Shown: in pieces, positions 52,921 to 62,400 of the stretch
Numbering within the stretch: position 1 is the first letter of the stretch
How the letters are laid out: every line of letters starts with the position of its first letter
Source: Bin5 sp965218625
GTDB taxonomy: Bacteria; Chloroflexota; Anaerolineae; Caldilineales; Caldilineaceae
Direction of reading: 5' to 3'
Length of the DNA: 64,000 nt
Assembly (NCBI GenBank): GCA_965218625.1
Contig: CBDCLG010000008.1
Span: 169,749 to 233,748 of the forward strand
Notes under the pieces: generated by a model
The model's input: the letters and a program-made list of their open reading frames with translations, nothing else
What the model was told of the DNA's origin: nothing
Databases searched by the model: none
Position numbers and translations under genes: made by a program

Positions 52921-55851
52921 ATGAAGAGCAATGTGAAGACGCGCGCGGTCAAACGGGGCGTAGCCTTCTGTCTGGCTGCGCTTCTACTCCTGACGTCGGT
53001 GTCGCTTGCCCTGGCAATGGCAGGCGCCGCAGCCGCGCAGGAAAAGGATGAGGAGAGCGAAGAAACGACCGCCCTCCCGCCCGACGCAGCTCTGCGGAGC
53101 TGCGAAGTGGGCATGACGCTGGCGCTGGGAGAAGGTTGCCATGTAAGCGGCAGCGGCACCAGCCTCGTCGTCGGCTCCGAATCAGCCTGCATCGTGCTGT
53201 TTGATCCATCCCTACTGGTCGTCTGTCACGCATCCCAGATAGATTCCTCCACCGTCGTATCGGCCGGCAAAGCAGACGATGGCAGCTGGACCGTTGATGA
53301 ACTGGCTGCGGAAGCCGGCGGCTGCGGCGAATTGCGGGGCCTGCATGATGCGGTGCGGTTGGGCAACGCGCAATGGGTAGCCTGTCTCGCCGCAAGCGGC
53401 ACCGATGTGAACGCCCGCGACGAGAGCGGCGTTACACCTCTTCACATCGCGGTATCCGACGGGGCTGCCGGCCTTGTGGAAATACTCATCGAAGCCGGCG
53501 CCGATGTCAGCGTGCAATCGTTCAGCGAGAGCGCCGTGCCCATCGACGTAGAGGAGCTGTCGCAGCTTTTCGCGGCTGCCGGTTCAGAGATAGACGTCGA
53601 GGATACGGAGATTGTCGCCAAAGCCGGGCGTCGCGTCGCGCCCCTGCAGATGGCGGTAGAAAACGATGACATGGAGCTTGTGCAGATTCTCGCGGTCGCA
53701 CGCATGAACGCGGCCGAAAAAGAGGAGATATCCTCTCCGACTACGGCTGCAACAGCCGATTGCGCGCAGCAGGACCGCGACGCGCTGGTCGCGCTCTACA
53801 ATGCCACCGGCGGAGATAACTGGAGACAGAACAGGCACTGGTTGAGCGAGGAACCGGTCGCGAAATGGCACGGCGTCACCACCGGCGCGCACGGCTGTGT
53901 AGCCAGCCTGGATCTCGAAGGAAATGAGCTGGCCGGTGAGTTGCCGGCCGCGCTGGGCGAGCTCGCCGGCCTTATATCGCTCAACCTCAGCGAAAACCAC
54001 CTGCTCAGCGGCGAGATTCCGGCCGCATTGGGCAATCTCTCCAACCTGGAAACGCTCGACCTCTCCGACATGACCGGGCAACCCGATTTCACGTTCGCGT
54101 TGCGCGGCGCGATACCTACCGAACTGGGCAACCTCACCAGGTTGAGAGTGCTCGACCTTTCGTGGCACAGACTGAGCGGCGATATTCCACCGGAACTGGG
54201 CAACCTCAACCGTCTCGAAGCGTTGAAACTCAGTGGCAATAAGGATTTGAGCGGTGAGATTCCGGCGGAACTGGGCAACCTCTCCAGCCTGCGCGATCTG
54301 TGGCTCAACCACAACGACCTGAACGGAGAGATACCCCAGGAACTGGGCAGACTGCGCTCGCTCGAGACCCTGCTCCTCGCCTACAACGATCTGAGCGGCG
54401 AGGTGCCTTCCTGGCTGGGCAGCCTTTCCAAGCTGGAGAGGCTATCGCTCGGCGGCAACGGTCTGAGCGGTGAGATACCCTCCGAATTGGGCGGCCTTTC
54501 CAAACTGACCAGCCTGCTTCTCGAAAGCAACGACTTGAGCGGCGAGATTCCTGCCGCGCTGGGCAGCCTTGCGCGGCTGAAAGCGATATTCCTCAGCGGC
54601 AACCAGCTGACGGGTTGCATCCCGGATACGTGGCGCCATGTGCAGGAAGGAGATCTGAAAAGGCTCGTGCTGCCCTACTGTCCGGCGCTCGTTTCCTGCG
54701 CCAACGGCGCCGCCGTCCCCGATGCCGCCAACAACCCCGGGCTTGTGTCCGATTGCGAGGCGCTGCTGGCCGCGCGCGACACCTTGTCCGGCGACGTGAC
54801 GCTGAACTGGTCGGCACACACACGAATGGCCCAATGGGAAGGTGTTACGCTCGGCGGAAATCCCACCCGCGTCATACGGCTTGTGCTGGAAAATGAAATA
54901 TCAGGCGCCTTGGCGCCTGAACTGGGCAGTCTGTCCGAACTGGAAACGCTCGACCTGAGCGCCACCGGCAACGATGTCACCGGCGAAATACCGCCCGAAC
55001 TGGGCAACCTCTCCAAGCTGAGAGTATTGGAACTCGCCTGGAACGAGTTGAGCGGTGAAATACCTGTCGAACTGGGCAACCTTTCCCAACTGACGGTTCT
55101 GGATGTCGGCAACAACGATTTGACCGGCTGGATTCCTGCCGAACTGGGCAGCCTTTCCCAGCTGACAATCTTCGATCTCAGCGGCAATGACTTGAACGGC
55201 GAGATACCTGCCGAACTGGGCCAACTATCCAGGTTGACCGGGCTCGATCTCGCCTTCAACGAGTTGAGCGGGCCTATCCCGCCCGAACTGGGCAACCTGG
55301 CCAGGCTGACGGAACTGACGCTCCACGCCAATCAGCTGCTCGGCGCAATCCCGCCCGAACTGGGCAATCTGACCGGGTTGACAGTGCTCGACCTCAGCTA
55401 CAACAAACTGACCGGTGAAATTCCGGCGGCGCTGGCCGCTCTCTCCCGGTTGAACTCCCTCCTCCTCAGCAGCAACGGGCTGACCGGTCAGATGCCGCCC
55501 TGGCTGGGCAATCTGTCGGCCCTGACACTCCTCTGGCTCGACGGCAACAGCTTGAGCGGCGCAATCCCCCCCGAACTGGGCAACCTCACCCAGCTGAAAC
55601 AGCTCAAACTCGAAAAGAACGTGCTGACGGGCGAGATACCGGCAGAACTGGGCAACCTCTTCCAGTTGGAGCAACTGCTGCTGGCATCCAATCAGTTGAC
55701 AGGCGAAGTTCCGCCTGAACTGGAGAGGCTTTCCAACCTGAAGAAACTGGAACTCTCGAACAATCCGTTGACCGGCTGCATTTCCGCGGCGCTGAAGAGT
55801 CTGCCGGCCCGTACGCACGACCTTGAGGATCTGGGTTTGCCCGACTGTTAA
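52921..55851 (+). CDS. Secreted ankyrin - leucine-rich-repeat protein
   Basis: 976 aa from ATG 52921 (GGGAGGGGG upstream); the extra 24 codons from 52849 would bury the signal peptide. Signal: basic start then GVAFCLAALLLLTSVSLALA. Two ankyrin-like repeats at about 140-200 (LHDAVRLGNAQWVACLAASG, GVTPLHIAVSDGAAGLVEIL). A first LRR block with the cap DRDALVALYNATGGDNWRQN and a second with the other cap type (CANGAAVPDAANNPGLVSDC ... LNWSAHTRMAQWEGV), both ending in TGCI..W or TGCISAAL. In all about 25 repeats of 24 residues. Surface protein for binding. It combines both cap types found in the two LRR proteins at 19.8-25.8 kb. Confidence 0.82.
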   Translation: MKSNVKTRAVKRGVAFCLAALLLLTSVSLALAMAGAAAAQEKDEESEETTALPPDAALRSCEVGMTLALGEGCHVSGSGTSLVVGSESACIVLFDPSLLVVCHASQIDSSTVVSAGKADDGSWTVDELAAEAGGCGELRGLHDAVRLGNAQWVACLAASGTDVNARDESGVTPLHIAVSDGAAGLVEILIEAGADVSVQSFSESAVPIDVEELSQLFAAAGSEIDVEDTEIVAKAGRRVAPLQMAVENDDMELVQILAVARMNAAEKEEISSPTTAATADCAQQDRDALVALYNATGGDNWRQNRHWLSEEPVAKWHGVTTGAHGCVASLDLEGNELAGELPAALGELAGLISLNLSENHLLSGEIPAALGNLSNLETLDLSDMTGQPDFTFALRGAIPTELGNLTRLRVLDLSWHRLSGDIPPELGNLNRLEALKLSGNKDLSGEIPAELGNLSSLRDLWLNHNDLNGEIPQELGRLRSLETLLLAYNDLSGEVPSWLGSLSKLERLSLGGNGLSGEIPSELGGLSKLTSLLLESNDLSGEIPAALGSLARLKAIFLSGNQLTGCIPDTWRHVQEGDLKRLVLPYCPALVSCANGAAVPDAANNPGLVSDCEALLAARDTLSGDVTLNWSAHTRMAQWEGVTLGGNPTRVIRLVLENEISGALAPELGSLSELETLDLSATGNDVTGEIPPELGNLSKLRVLELAWNELSGEIPVELGNLSQLTVLDVGNNDLTGWIPAELGSLSQLTIFDLSGNDLNGEIPAELGQLSRLTGLDLAFNELSGPIPPELGNLARLTELTLHANQLLGAIPPELGNLTGLTVLDLSYNKLTGEIPAALAALSRLNSLLLSSNGLTGQMPPWLGNLSALTLLWLDGNSLSGAIPPELGNLTQLKQLKLEKNVLTGEIPAELGNLFQLEQLLLASNQLTGEVPPELERLSNLKKLELSNNPLTGCISAALKSLPARTHDLEDLGLPDC

Positions 55852-56142
55852 GCCGCTGATGACGGCAAGCCGCAGCGCACAGGCCCAGGCGGTAACAGGT
55901 CGTCATCCGCGGATCGGGCAACGATGGGAACCGGAGCAAGTGAGGGCGAGGCATCGTATCGGTGGCCTGGACAGCAGCGCCGGCCAGGCCGCTGATACGC
56001 GTGGGCCACTGCTACGCATGGGCCGCTGCTGCATCATCGCCTTGACCTGCCAGCGGTTGGCCGCCTGACGCACAGAGTCGGTTCGCTCCTTGATGTGTGT
56101 GGAGAACCTCTGGGATTCAGCACAGATCGGAGCAGACACAAG

Positions 56143-56742
56143 ATGAAACACACCCTGCTCGTCATCGCCCTGCTTGTCCTCCTGGCGCCGGCAGTTCTCT
56201 TTGCCCAGAGTGCTCTCACTCTTTTGGACCTGCCGCAATCGTTGAATCCCTGACCGCCGACCCCTGCGCCATGAGCGACAGGCGTTCAGCCACCTCCACC
56301 GACGTGGATATTTAGCAGGGATATAGCAGAGGATCACCGGACCATTTTACGCGCTGAGATGGAGGCCGCCCGCGTCTGCTTCAACGACCGGTTCGGTATC
56401 GAGGCGACGCGATTCACCGTTCTGGTCGCTGCCGTCTATGAAGAGCTCCCGGCGGTATGACGCGACATAATGGGCTGTGACATAACCGGCGGGTTCGGCT
56501 ACGACAGCCCGGAGGGAATACAGGCGGGCGCCAAGGCCCACCTGGAAGAACGAATGCAGCCCGGCGCATCCTATCTTGAAACGACCGACCAGCCCGCCTT
56601 GACCGCACTCTTCTCGTTGGCCGACGCCTACCGCCGCTGCCGCTCATTCCGCAAACTGGCATCATCATTCGCCCGGCTGGCACGCGCGCTGGGGCAGGAG
56701 ATCAACGAGTGGCCTCCCGCCCGCTGGGCCGCAGACCACTAA
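56143..56742 (+). pseudogene. Decayed secreted-protein gene
   Basis: ATG 56143 opens with a perfect signal peptide (MKHTLLVIALLVLLAPAVLF then AQSA), but the frame ends after 36 codons. Coding-like sequence continues in another frame (VESLTADPCAMSDR), returns to the first frame (RAEMEAARVCFNDRFGIEAT then RFTVLVAAVYEELP, stop at 56460) and after that stop continues in frame with SPEGIQAGAKAHLEERMQPG. At least two frameshifts and one stop. The intact ancestor was probably an exported protein of 250 aa or more. Its function cannot be told. Confidence 0.45.
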
Positions 56743-56924
56743 CCGCAACGCTCCCACATCGCCCCCCACCCACGACCTCCCCCCACCGCCAACCCACTAA
56801 AAACTAAAAACCAAAAACTAGAAACTTTCCTGCAAGAGCCCCGCAAGCCTGCTATGCTGTACTTACAGACCTCAAAACAGCGTCTGCCAGCAACCGTCGA
56901 ACACAGCATACAGGCCGGCCGACC

Positions 56925-58127
56925 ATGTCCACCTGCACCGAAAAAGACTGCCGCAAACCCGCCCAGAGCGCCGGCCTCTGCCTGCGCCACTGGTACCAGA
57001 CAAAAGAGCGCGAACGCGCCGCCTGGCGCACCGACCCCACCCGCTGTTACCAGTGCGGCCAGCTGCGCGACGACCACCGCAAAGCCTGCACCTCCTGCCG
57101 CGCCAAGGAAAACCGCCGCCGCAAAAAACAGCGCGACGAACAGCGCGCAACCGAAGACGCAGTGGACCGCGCCCAAAGTCGGCGCAGCGACATGCAGAGA
57201 CTCCGGGACGCCAAGCGGACTCTGAAAGACATCCTCTCCTTCAAGCCCGACGCCGCGCCCCCCAAGCAAGCGCCCGTGCCCGCACAGGACTTCGCCGACC
57301 TGCTCTCCTCTCCTGCCGACGCCCTCGACCCGCCCCAACCGGAGCAGGACCCGCCGCCAGATTCAGGCCCCCGCGCCTGGGAACGCCGCCCGGGCGAAAG
57401 CGCCCAAGCCTATCGCGCCTTCGTCGTCTACCTCCACCTCGGCCTCGACAGGTCGCTCCAAAAAGCCTACCGCCGCTTCAAAGACTCCGACACCGCCAAG
57501 CTGCCCGGACGCTGGCGTACCTGGTGCCGCCAGCACGAATGGGTCGCCCGCGCAGCACAATACGACCTCCATCACTGCCGGCGCCTCAATCACGACGCCC
57601 TGCAGGAGGAGCGGGAAGCCCGCAGAGCGAGAACGCGCGCCGACAAACAGGCCCAGGCCCAACGCCGCGCCGCCGCTTCAGACACCGCCCGCCGCGCCTA
57701 CCAGCAGAACCAGCGCCGCTGGCGCGACGAAGGCCTCCTCTGCCGCGGCCGCACGCGCGCCGGCGCCGCCTGCCAGCGCCCTGCACTGCCGGGCGAACAC
57801 TACTGCGCCGCACACACGCGGCAAGCGCTGCTCGACCTGGCCCGCGGCAGCGTCATCCACTTCAAAGCCAATACGCCCCACAAAGACAAGGACTTCATCC
57901 AACTGGGCGCGCGCGACGCGCCTTTGCCGAAACAGACGCCGCCCGACGACGCAGCCCTGCTCTGGATTCCGCCCACCGGTCAGCGCCTGCCCTCGCGGCT
58001 GCTCTACGCCGACGACTGTCCAGCCGCGCTGCGTACCGCCATCCGCTTTTGCGCGCAACAGTTCGCCCGGCACTTCGGCCTTCCCCTCTGGATCGAGCCG
58101 CCGCGCCGCCACCCGCAAGACAGATAA
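56925..58127 (+). CDS. Cys-rich zinc-binding protein with terminase-small-subunit-like helices
   Basis: 400 aa. Two N-terminal Cys clusters (CTEKDCRKPAQSAGLCLRHW, then CYQCGQLRDDHRKACTSCRA) and a third late one (CRGRTRAGAACQRPALPGEH then YCAAH) should bind zinc. The middle reads WERRPGESAQAYRAFVVYLH then W..WCRQHEWVARAAQYDLH, a pattern seen in phage small-terminase-like DNA-binding proteins. It is very rich in Arg and Ala. The following gene is a primase-associated type, so this block looks like the replication or packaging part of an integrated element. Function not assigned. Confidence 0.5.
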   Translation: MSTCTEKDCRKPAQSAGLCLRHWYQTKERERAAWRTDPTRCYQCGQLRDDHRKACTSCRAKENRRRKKQRDEQRATEDAVDRAQSRRSDMQRLRDAKRTLKDILSFKPDAAPPKQAPVPAQDFADLLSSPADALDPPQPEQDPPPDSGPRAWERRPGESAQAYRAFVVYLHLGLDRSLQKAYRRFKDSDTAKLPGRWRTWCRQHEWVARAAQYDLHHCRRLNHDALQEEREARRARTRADKQAQAQRRAAASDTARRAYQQNQRRWRDEGLLCRGRTRAGAACQRPALPGEHYCAAHTRQALLDLARGSVIHFKANTPHKDKDFIQLGARDAPLPKQTPPDDAALLWIPPTGQRLPSRLLYADDCPAALRTAIRFCAQQFARHFGLPLWIEPPRRHPQDR

Positions 58128-58300
58128 GACCCGCCAAGCCGCCGCCGGCACACAGCCGTTGCCCGGCCCGCATACCCAGCCGCAGACGCCAAAACGCGCC
58201 CGCCGGCAAAGGGAGAATACTGACAGTGCCGACCAAACCCTTATGTTACAGTTCAAGTAAGGAATCGGGTTGGACGACAGGAGAGGATGCTACGGTTCCC

Positions 58301-59026
58301 ATGACCACAGAAATCTCTCAGTCTACATCAGACACACCGCGCTCGACGCCGCACGCCCCGCGCTTTTCAGTTTTCCCACAAGCCGGCCGCGCCGCGCCCT
58401 GCAGCGGCATAACCATCGACCAGCTGCACAGCTGGATTACCCGCAACGACGCGCCGGCCGGGGACCTGCGCGACGTGCAGGCGCTCACCGCGCAACTGCG
58501 CGCCCACTACGCCGCCCACGGCAAGGACGACCGCTACCGGAAAAGAAAGCAGGTCTTGCCAATCATCACGCCCGCCGGGCTCTTCTCACGACGACATCCG
58601 GCCGGGCTCCAAGAGCACTCCGGCTTCGTCGCGCTCGACTTCGACAGGATTCCCGCCGGCCGCGACAAGGAGGTGGCAATTGAAACGCTATGTCTTCATC
58701 CAGCCGTTGCACTGGCCGCCCGCAGCGTTGCCGACGGCGTCTGGGCGCTGGTACGCGTCAACCCGGCGCCGAGCACCGACGAGGAGCAGACAGAGGCCTG
58801 TCGCGTCGCTGCCGCCGCCTTGAGCGGTATTGGAGGCAAACTCGACGACAGAGGCGACGGCCTGGTCCGCCTTCGCTTCGTCGCCCACGACCCGGGCGCG
58901 GCGCGCAAAGAGCCGACCGCTGCTCTGCCCTGGAAAACGCCGCCGCCGTCCGCGCCCTCGCCCGGCGAACGCCGACCGACCGCAGGGCAACCCTTGACCG
59001 GCCGCCGCGCATCGGAGAACAAATGA
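58301..59026 (+). CDS. BT4734/VirE-N-type (primase-associated) protein
   Basis: 241 aa from ATG 58301. The sequence CSGITIDQLHSWITRNDA, DDRYRKRKQVLPIITPAGLF, SGFVALDFDRIPAGRD, VALAARSVADGVWALVRVNP and LDDRGDGLVRLRFVAHDPGA follows the BT4734/VirE N-terminal domain that precedes primase-helicases on conjugative and phage elements. The conserved Asp pair in ALDFD corresponds to the archaeo-eukaryotic-primase-like acid pair. In complete proteins a helicase follows. Here the protein stops after the domain, so it is either a single-domain form or a remnant. A palindrome and repeated 10-mers lie just downstream. Confidence 0.65.
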   Translation: MTTEISQSTSDTPRSTPHAPRFSVFPQAGRAAPCSGITIDQLHSWITRNDAPAGDLRDVQALTAQLRAHYAAHGKDDRYRKRKQVLPIITPAGLFSRRHPAGLQEHSGFVALDFDRIPAGRDKEVAIETLCLHPAVALAARSVADGVWALVRVNPAPSTDEEQTEACRVAAAALSGIGGKLDDRGDGLVRLRFVAHDPGAARKEPTAALPWKTPPPSAPSPGERRPTAGQPLTGRRASENK

Positions 59027-59041
59027 CCCACCACGCCATGT

Positions 59042-59199
59042 CCTGTCACGAGGACCGTCAAATATGCGCCAAAACGCGCCCATTGGCCCTGCGCCTGCGC
59101 ACTTTCAGCAACTAAAAAGACCACAAACGCGCGTTTGTGGCCACAAATGGTCAACTTGGGCTTCCTGTCACGAACTGTCGCTACGACATCCTGTCACGA
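59042..59199. repeat. Palindrome and repeated 10-mer downstream of the primase-type gene
   Basis: CCTGTCACGA occurs at 59042-59051, 59164-59173 and 59190-59199. A perfect loop-less 20-bp palindrome with arm CCACAAACGC occupies 59121-59140 and is followed by a half-copy (CCACAAATGG). The repeats do not code for protein in any shared frame. Candidate origin or operator of the degenerate element that carries the primase-type gene. Confidence 0.6.
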
Positions 59200-59294
59200 G
59201 GCGCCGAAAACTTTTCCGAATATCAGGCCGATCAGGGCAAAATGTACCATCCGATACCCTATCGATACCCTTTCTGTCCCCGAATTATCACCTG

Positions 59295-59406
59295 CCACGG
59301 ACACAACCGGTCCCATCAGGGACAGTTCGGGCCAGTTCGGGACACAGCCGGTCCCATCCTCGCCCAACACAACGGCGCCGCCGCGCAGCCGGCCGCCACC
59401 GGCCTT
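59295..59406. other. Short direct repeats before the macroglobulin 3' end
   Basis: CCGGTCCCATC occurs at about 59308 and 59350, and CAGTTCGGG twice between them. No gene seen. The repeats may belong to the same origin-like region or to the 3' untranslated part of the convergent gene. Confidence 0.4.
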
Positions 59407-62400
59407 TCACTCTTCGTCCACCTCCACCACCACCCAATCCGTTCCCGACCGGCCGAACGTCTCGGGCGCGTACATCTCCTCCGCCTTGGCAGGCGGCGCA
59501 ACGAAAACGCCGGGCGTCGTCGCCCTGGCCATGTAGCTGTACTCGTGGACCCCGGCCCACAGGTAGGAAGTGAAGGCTTCGGCCCGCTCGTCGCGCAGAT
59601 TCTGGTGCTGATACCAGCTCCACCACCACCAGCGGCCCCTGCGGCTGCTGTTCGGGTCCTGCGGCAGGTCACCGCTGACGGCCAGCTCAGGGTTGAGGAT
59701 CTCCAGCCCGGCCGGCAGCGGGTCCACCAGGGCCACGTGCACGCGGCGCGCGGGCGCGGCCATCGTCAGCCTGACGCGCACGCGCGCGCCGGCGCGGATA
59801 TGCCATACGCCGTCCCCGTCGCGGCGCACATCCTCCGGGTCGTCCACCGCCTCGTAAATGCGCTCGACGCTGAATCCGTGGTCGGCCGCCTCAAGACGCA
59901 GGTCCGCCGGCGCATAGCGCAATCCAAGACGGTAGTAGAGCCGCCCCTCGCCGTCCTTCTGCACGATCAGCGGCACATCGCCTCCCGCCTCCAGCGCGCT
60001 CTGCCGGACGAACGCCATCGGCAGGTCAAGCTCCACGTTTTCCGCGCTGCGGCCCGCAAACGTATGCCCGCCGGCGTACTGCCCGCCCAGCCAGATGCGA
60101 GCGACAAAGTCGGGCGTCTGTGCCTCAAATGCATTGAAGTAACGGTCCAGCGCCAGCAGCACCCACACGTTTTCCTGCGTATTGCCCCACCGACCGGCCT
60201 TCCGCTGACCGAGCAGGCCCCGCACCAGCTTGGTGATCAGGTCGCTGTCCGGCTGATCGACCACGAGCGCCTCCAGCAGCACGGCATCGGCGCGGCGGCT
60301 GGAATGGAGCAGCAGGTAGTCGCCGTCGCTGTAGCCGGAGGCGACCGTGGCCGCGCCGGCCGTCTCGGTCACGCGGTTGTTGAGGAAGCGCCGCATCTCT
60401 TCAACCGTCTCCTGCGAGGCGGGGTCACCGGTCAGCACAAAGAGCAGCCAGCCAACACTCTCCAGCGGGAGGTTCTCCAGGCCGGCGCTGCCTACCAGCG
60501 CACGCGCCTTGGATGGATCGCTGTCGTTGAACAGTTTGCGCACATAGAGGGCATAGGAGGAAAGCCCGCGCCGCGCGTCGAGTCCGTACCAGGATGGGAA
60601 CTGCTCCTCGATATTGCGCAGGTAATCGCGCGCGCGGCTCAACATCTCTTCGGGTACGGCGTAGCCCTTCTGTTGGGCGCGGGCCAGGGCATGGGCGACG
60701 TGTATGCTGTGATAGGGCCAGACTGCGCCGCCGCGCCGCCAGATGGGGAAACCGCCGCTGTCGTCCTGCAGGCCCGCCAACGTCTGCAGGTCGCGTTGCA
60801 CCGTCGCTTCGATCTCGGCGGGCGGGGGCAGCCCCTCGGCGTCGAACGCCGCCAGCACATCGCGCAGCGCGGCCACGCCCAGGATGCGGGACGCGATCTG
60901 CTCGGAGCACCCGTAGGGGTAGCGCGCCAGGTAGATGAAAGCGTCGGTCAACGCCTGCAGCGCGGTGGAGGAGACCGTCACTTCCAGGCCGCCATAGTTC
61001 GGCCTCGCCTCGGCGGGCGGCCGCAGCGTCTGCAGGACCGCGCCGCTCCCGTCGATCTCGCCGTAGACCGCAAAGGCCTCGGTGGTTGCGGGCGTGTAGA
61101 CCGGCAGGTCGACCTCGGCCGCGTCGGCGATCGAGGGCTGGTTGGCGTCGATCGCGCCGAACTGGAAACGGGCCGTGCCCGCGCTGGCCGTCGTCGTCGG
61201 GAAGCGCACCTCGACGCGGTCGTTAGCGGGAACCGTCACCGCATAGCCGGCTGCTCCGCTCCCGCCGCTCTCCGCCATCAGATCGGCGTTGGTCGCGCGC
61301 ACGACGATGTGTGTCTCCATCGCCGCGCCGGTCTGGTTCTGCAGCACGACCGGCAGCTCGAAACTGTCGCCGAAGTTGAGGAACCGGGGCGCGGAAGGGC
61401 GCACCATCAGCGGCAGCCGCGCCGTCAGGCTCGATTCACCGCTGCCGAAATACTTGCCCCCGGCCACCGCCACCACCATCACACGGTAACGGGTCAAATT
61501 GTCCGGCAGAGTAACCGGCACGCTGGCGCGGCCGTCGGCGTCAGTGCGCACCTCCGGCGCGAAGAGAGCCAGCGGTTCGTAGTTCCTCCGCACCAGGATC
61601 GACTCCACGTTGCCTCCGGCCGCTTTCGCCGCTTCGGCCAGATCGGCGCCCATTGCCAATTCAACATCGGCAGCTGGCGCCGCCGCCGCCATCGCACCCA
61701 CAGGGACGCCGCGCTTAACCATCTCAGTCATCCAAGCCATCATATCCAGAGGCGCGGCAAGCAGCAGACCGGCGCGGCTATGGAAATTCCTGACAAGGTC
61801 CAGGCGTTCGCTGTAGAACACAGTTATGGGATCAATCAACGCATAACCGGTCAGGGCCAGGATCGCCTCATCAACGACAACGACGGCAAACTCGGCGTCG
61901 GCGACCGGTTCACCTTCTGCGTTGTGCACCACCACGTCGATCGTTGTTTCTGCGCCCGGTTCCAACTTCTGCGCGCGCGGGACTGCATCAACTCGCAGCG
62001 TGCGGCTCAGCGGCGGGATCGACAGATTCAGGCGGCCGCGCGCGTAGGCTGGGCGCGGCGGCGCCGAGGGGAGTCTCGTTGCCTTCGTCATCCACGCGCG
62101 CAGTCGATCCGACCAGGTTTACCTGCACATCTATGTTGGGGATGTGCTTCTCCTCGATCGGCAGCTGCACTGTATGGGTCGGCCCGTCCATCGTGAACCG
62201 CTCGGTGGAGACAAGCCCCTCGCGCCGCACGGTAACGAGGCCTTCGGCAGGGAAGAATGGGGCTTGCACCAGTATCCGGGCGACGTCCCCCGCGGCATAG
62301 TTGTCGCCGTCCGGGATAAGTTCGAGCTGCTCCATCTCCACCGCCCGGCTTGGCGGACGCCGCCCCCCGCTCACCCAGCGCGTCAACTCGGTCTGATTGC

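Noticed and set aside
57053..58300. Upstream extension of the primase-type frame
   Set aside because: Arg/Pro-rich out-of-frame reading of the zinc-cluster gene; ATG 58301 starts the recognisable part.
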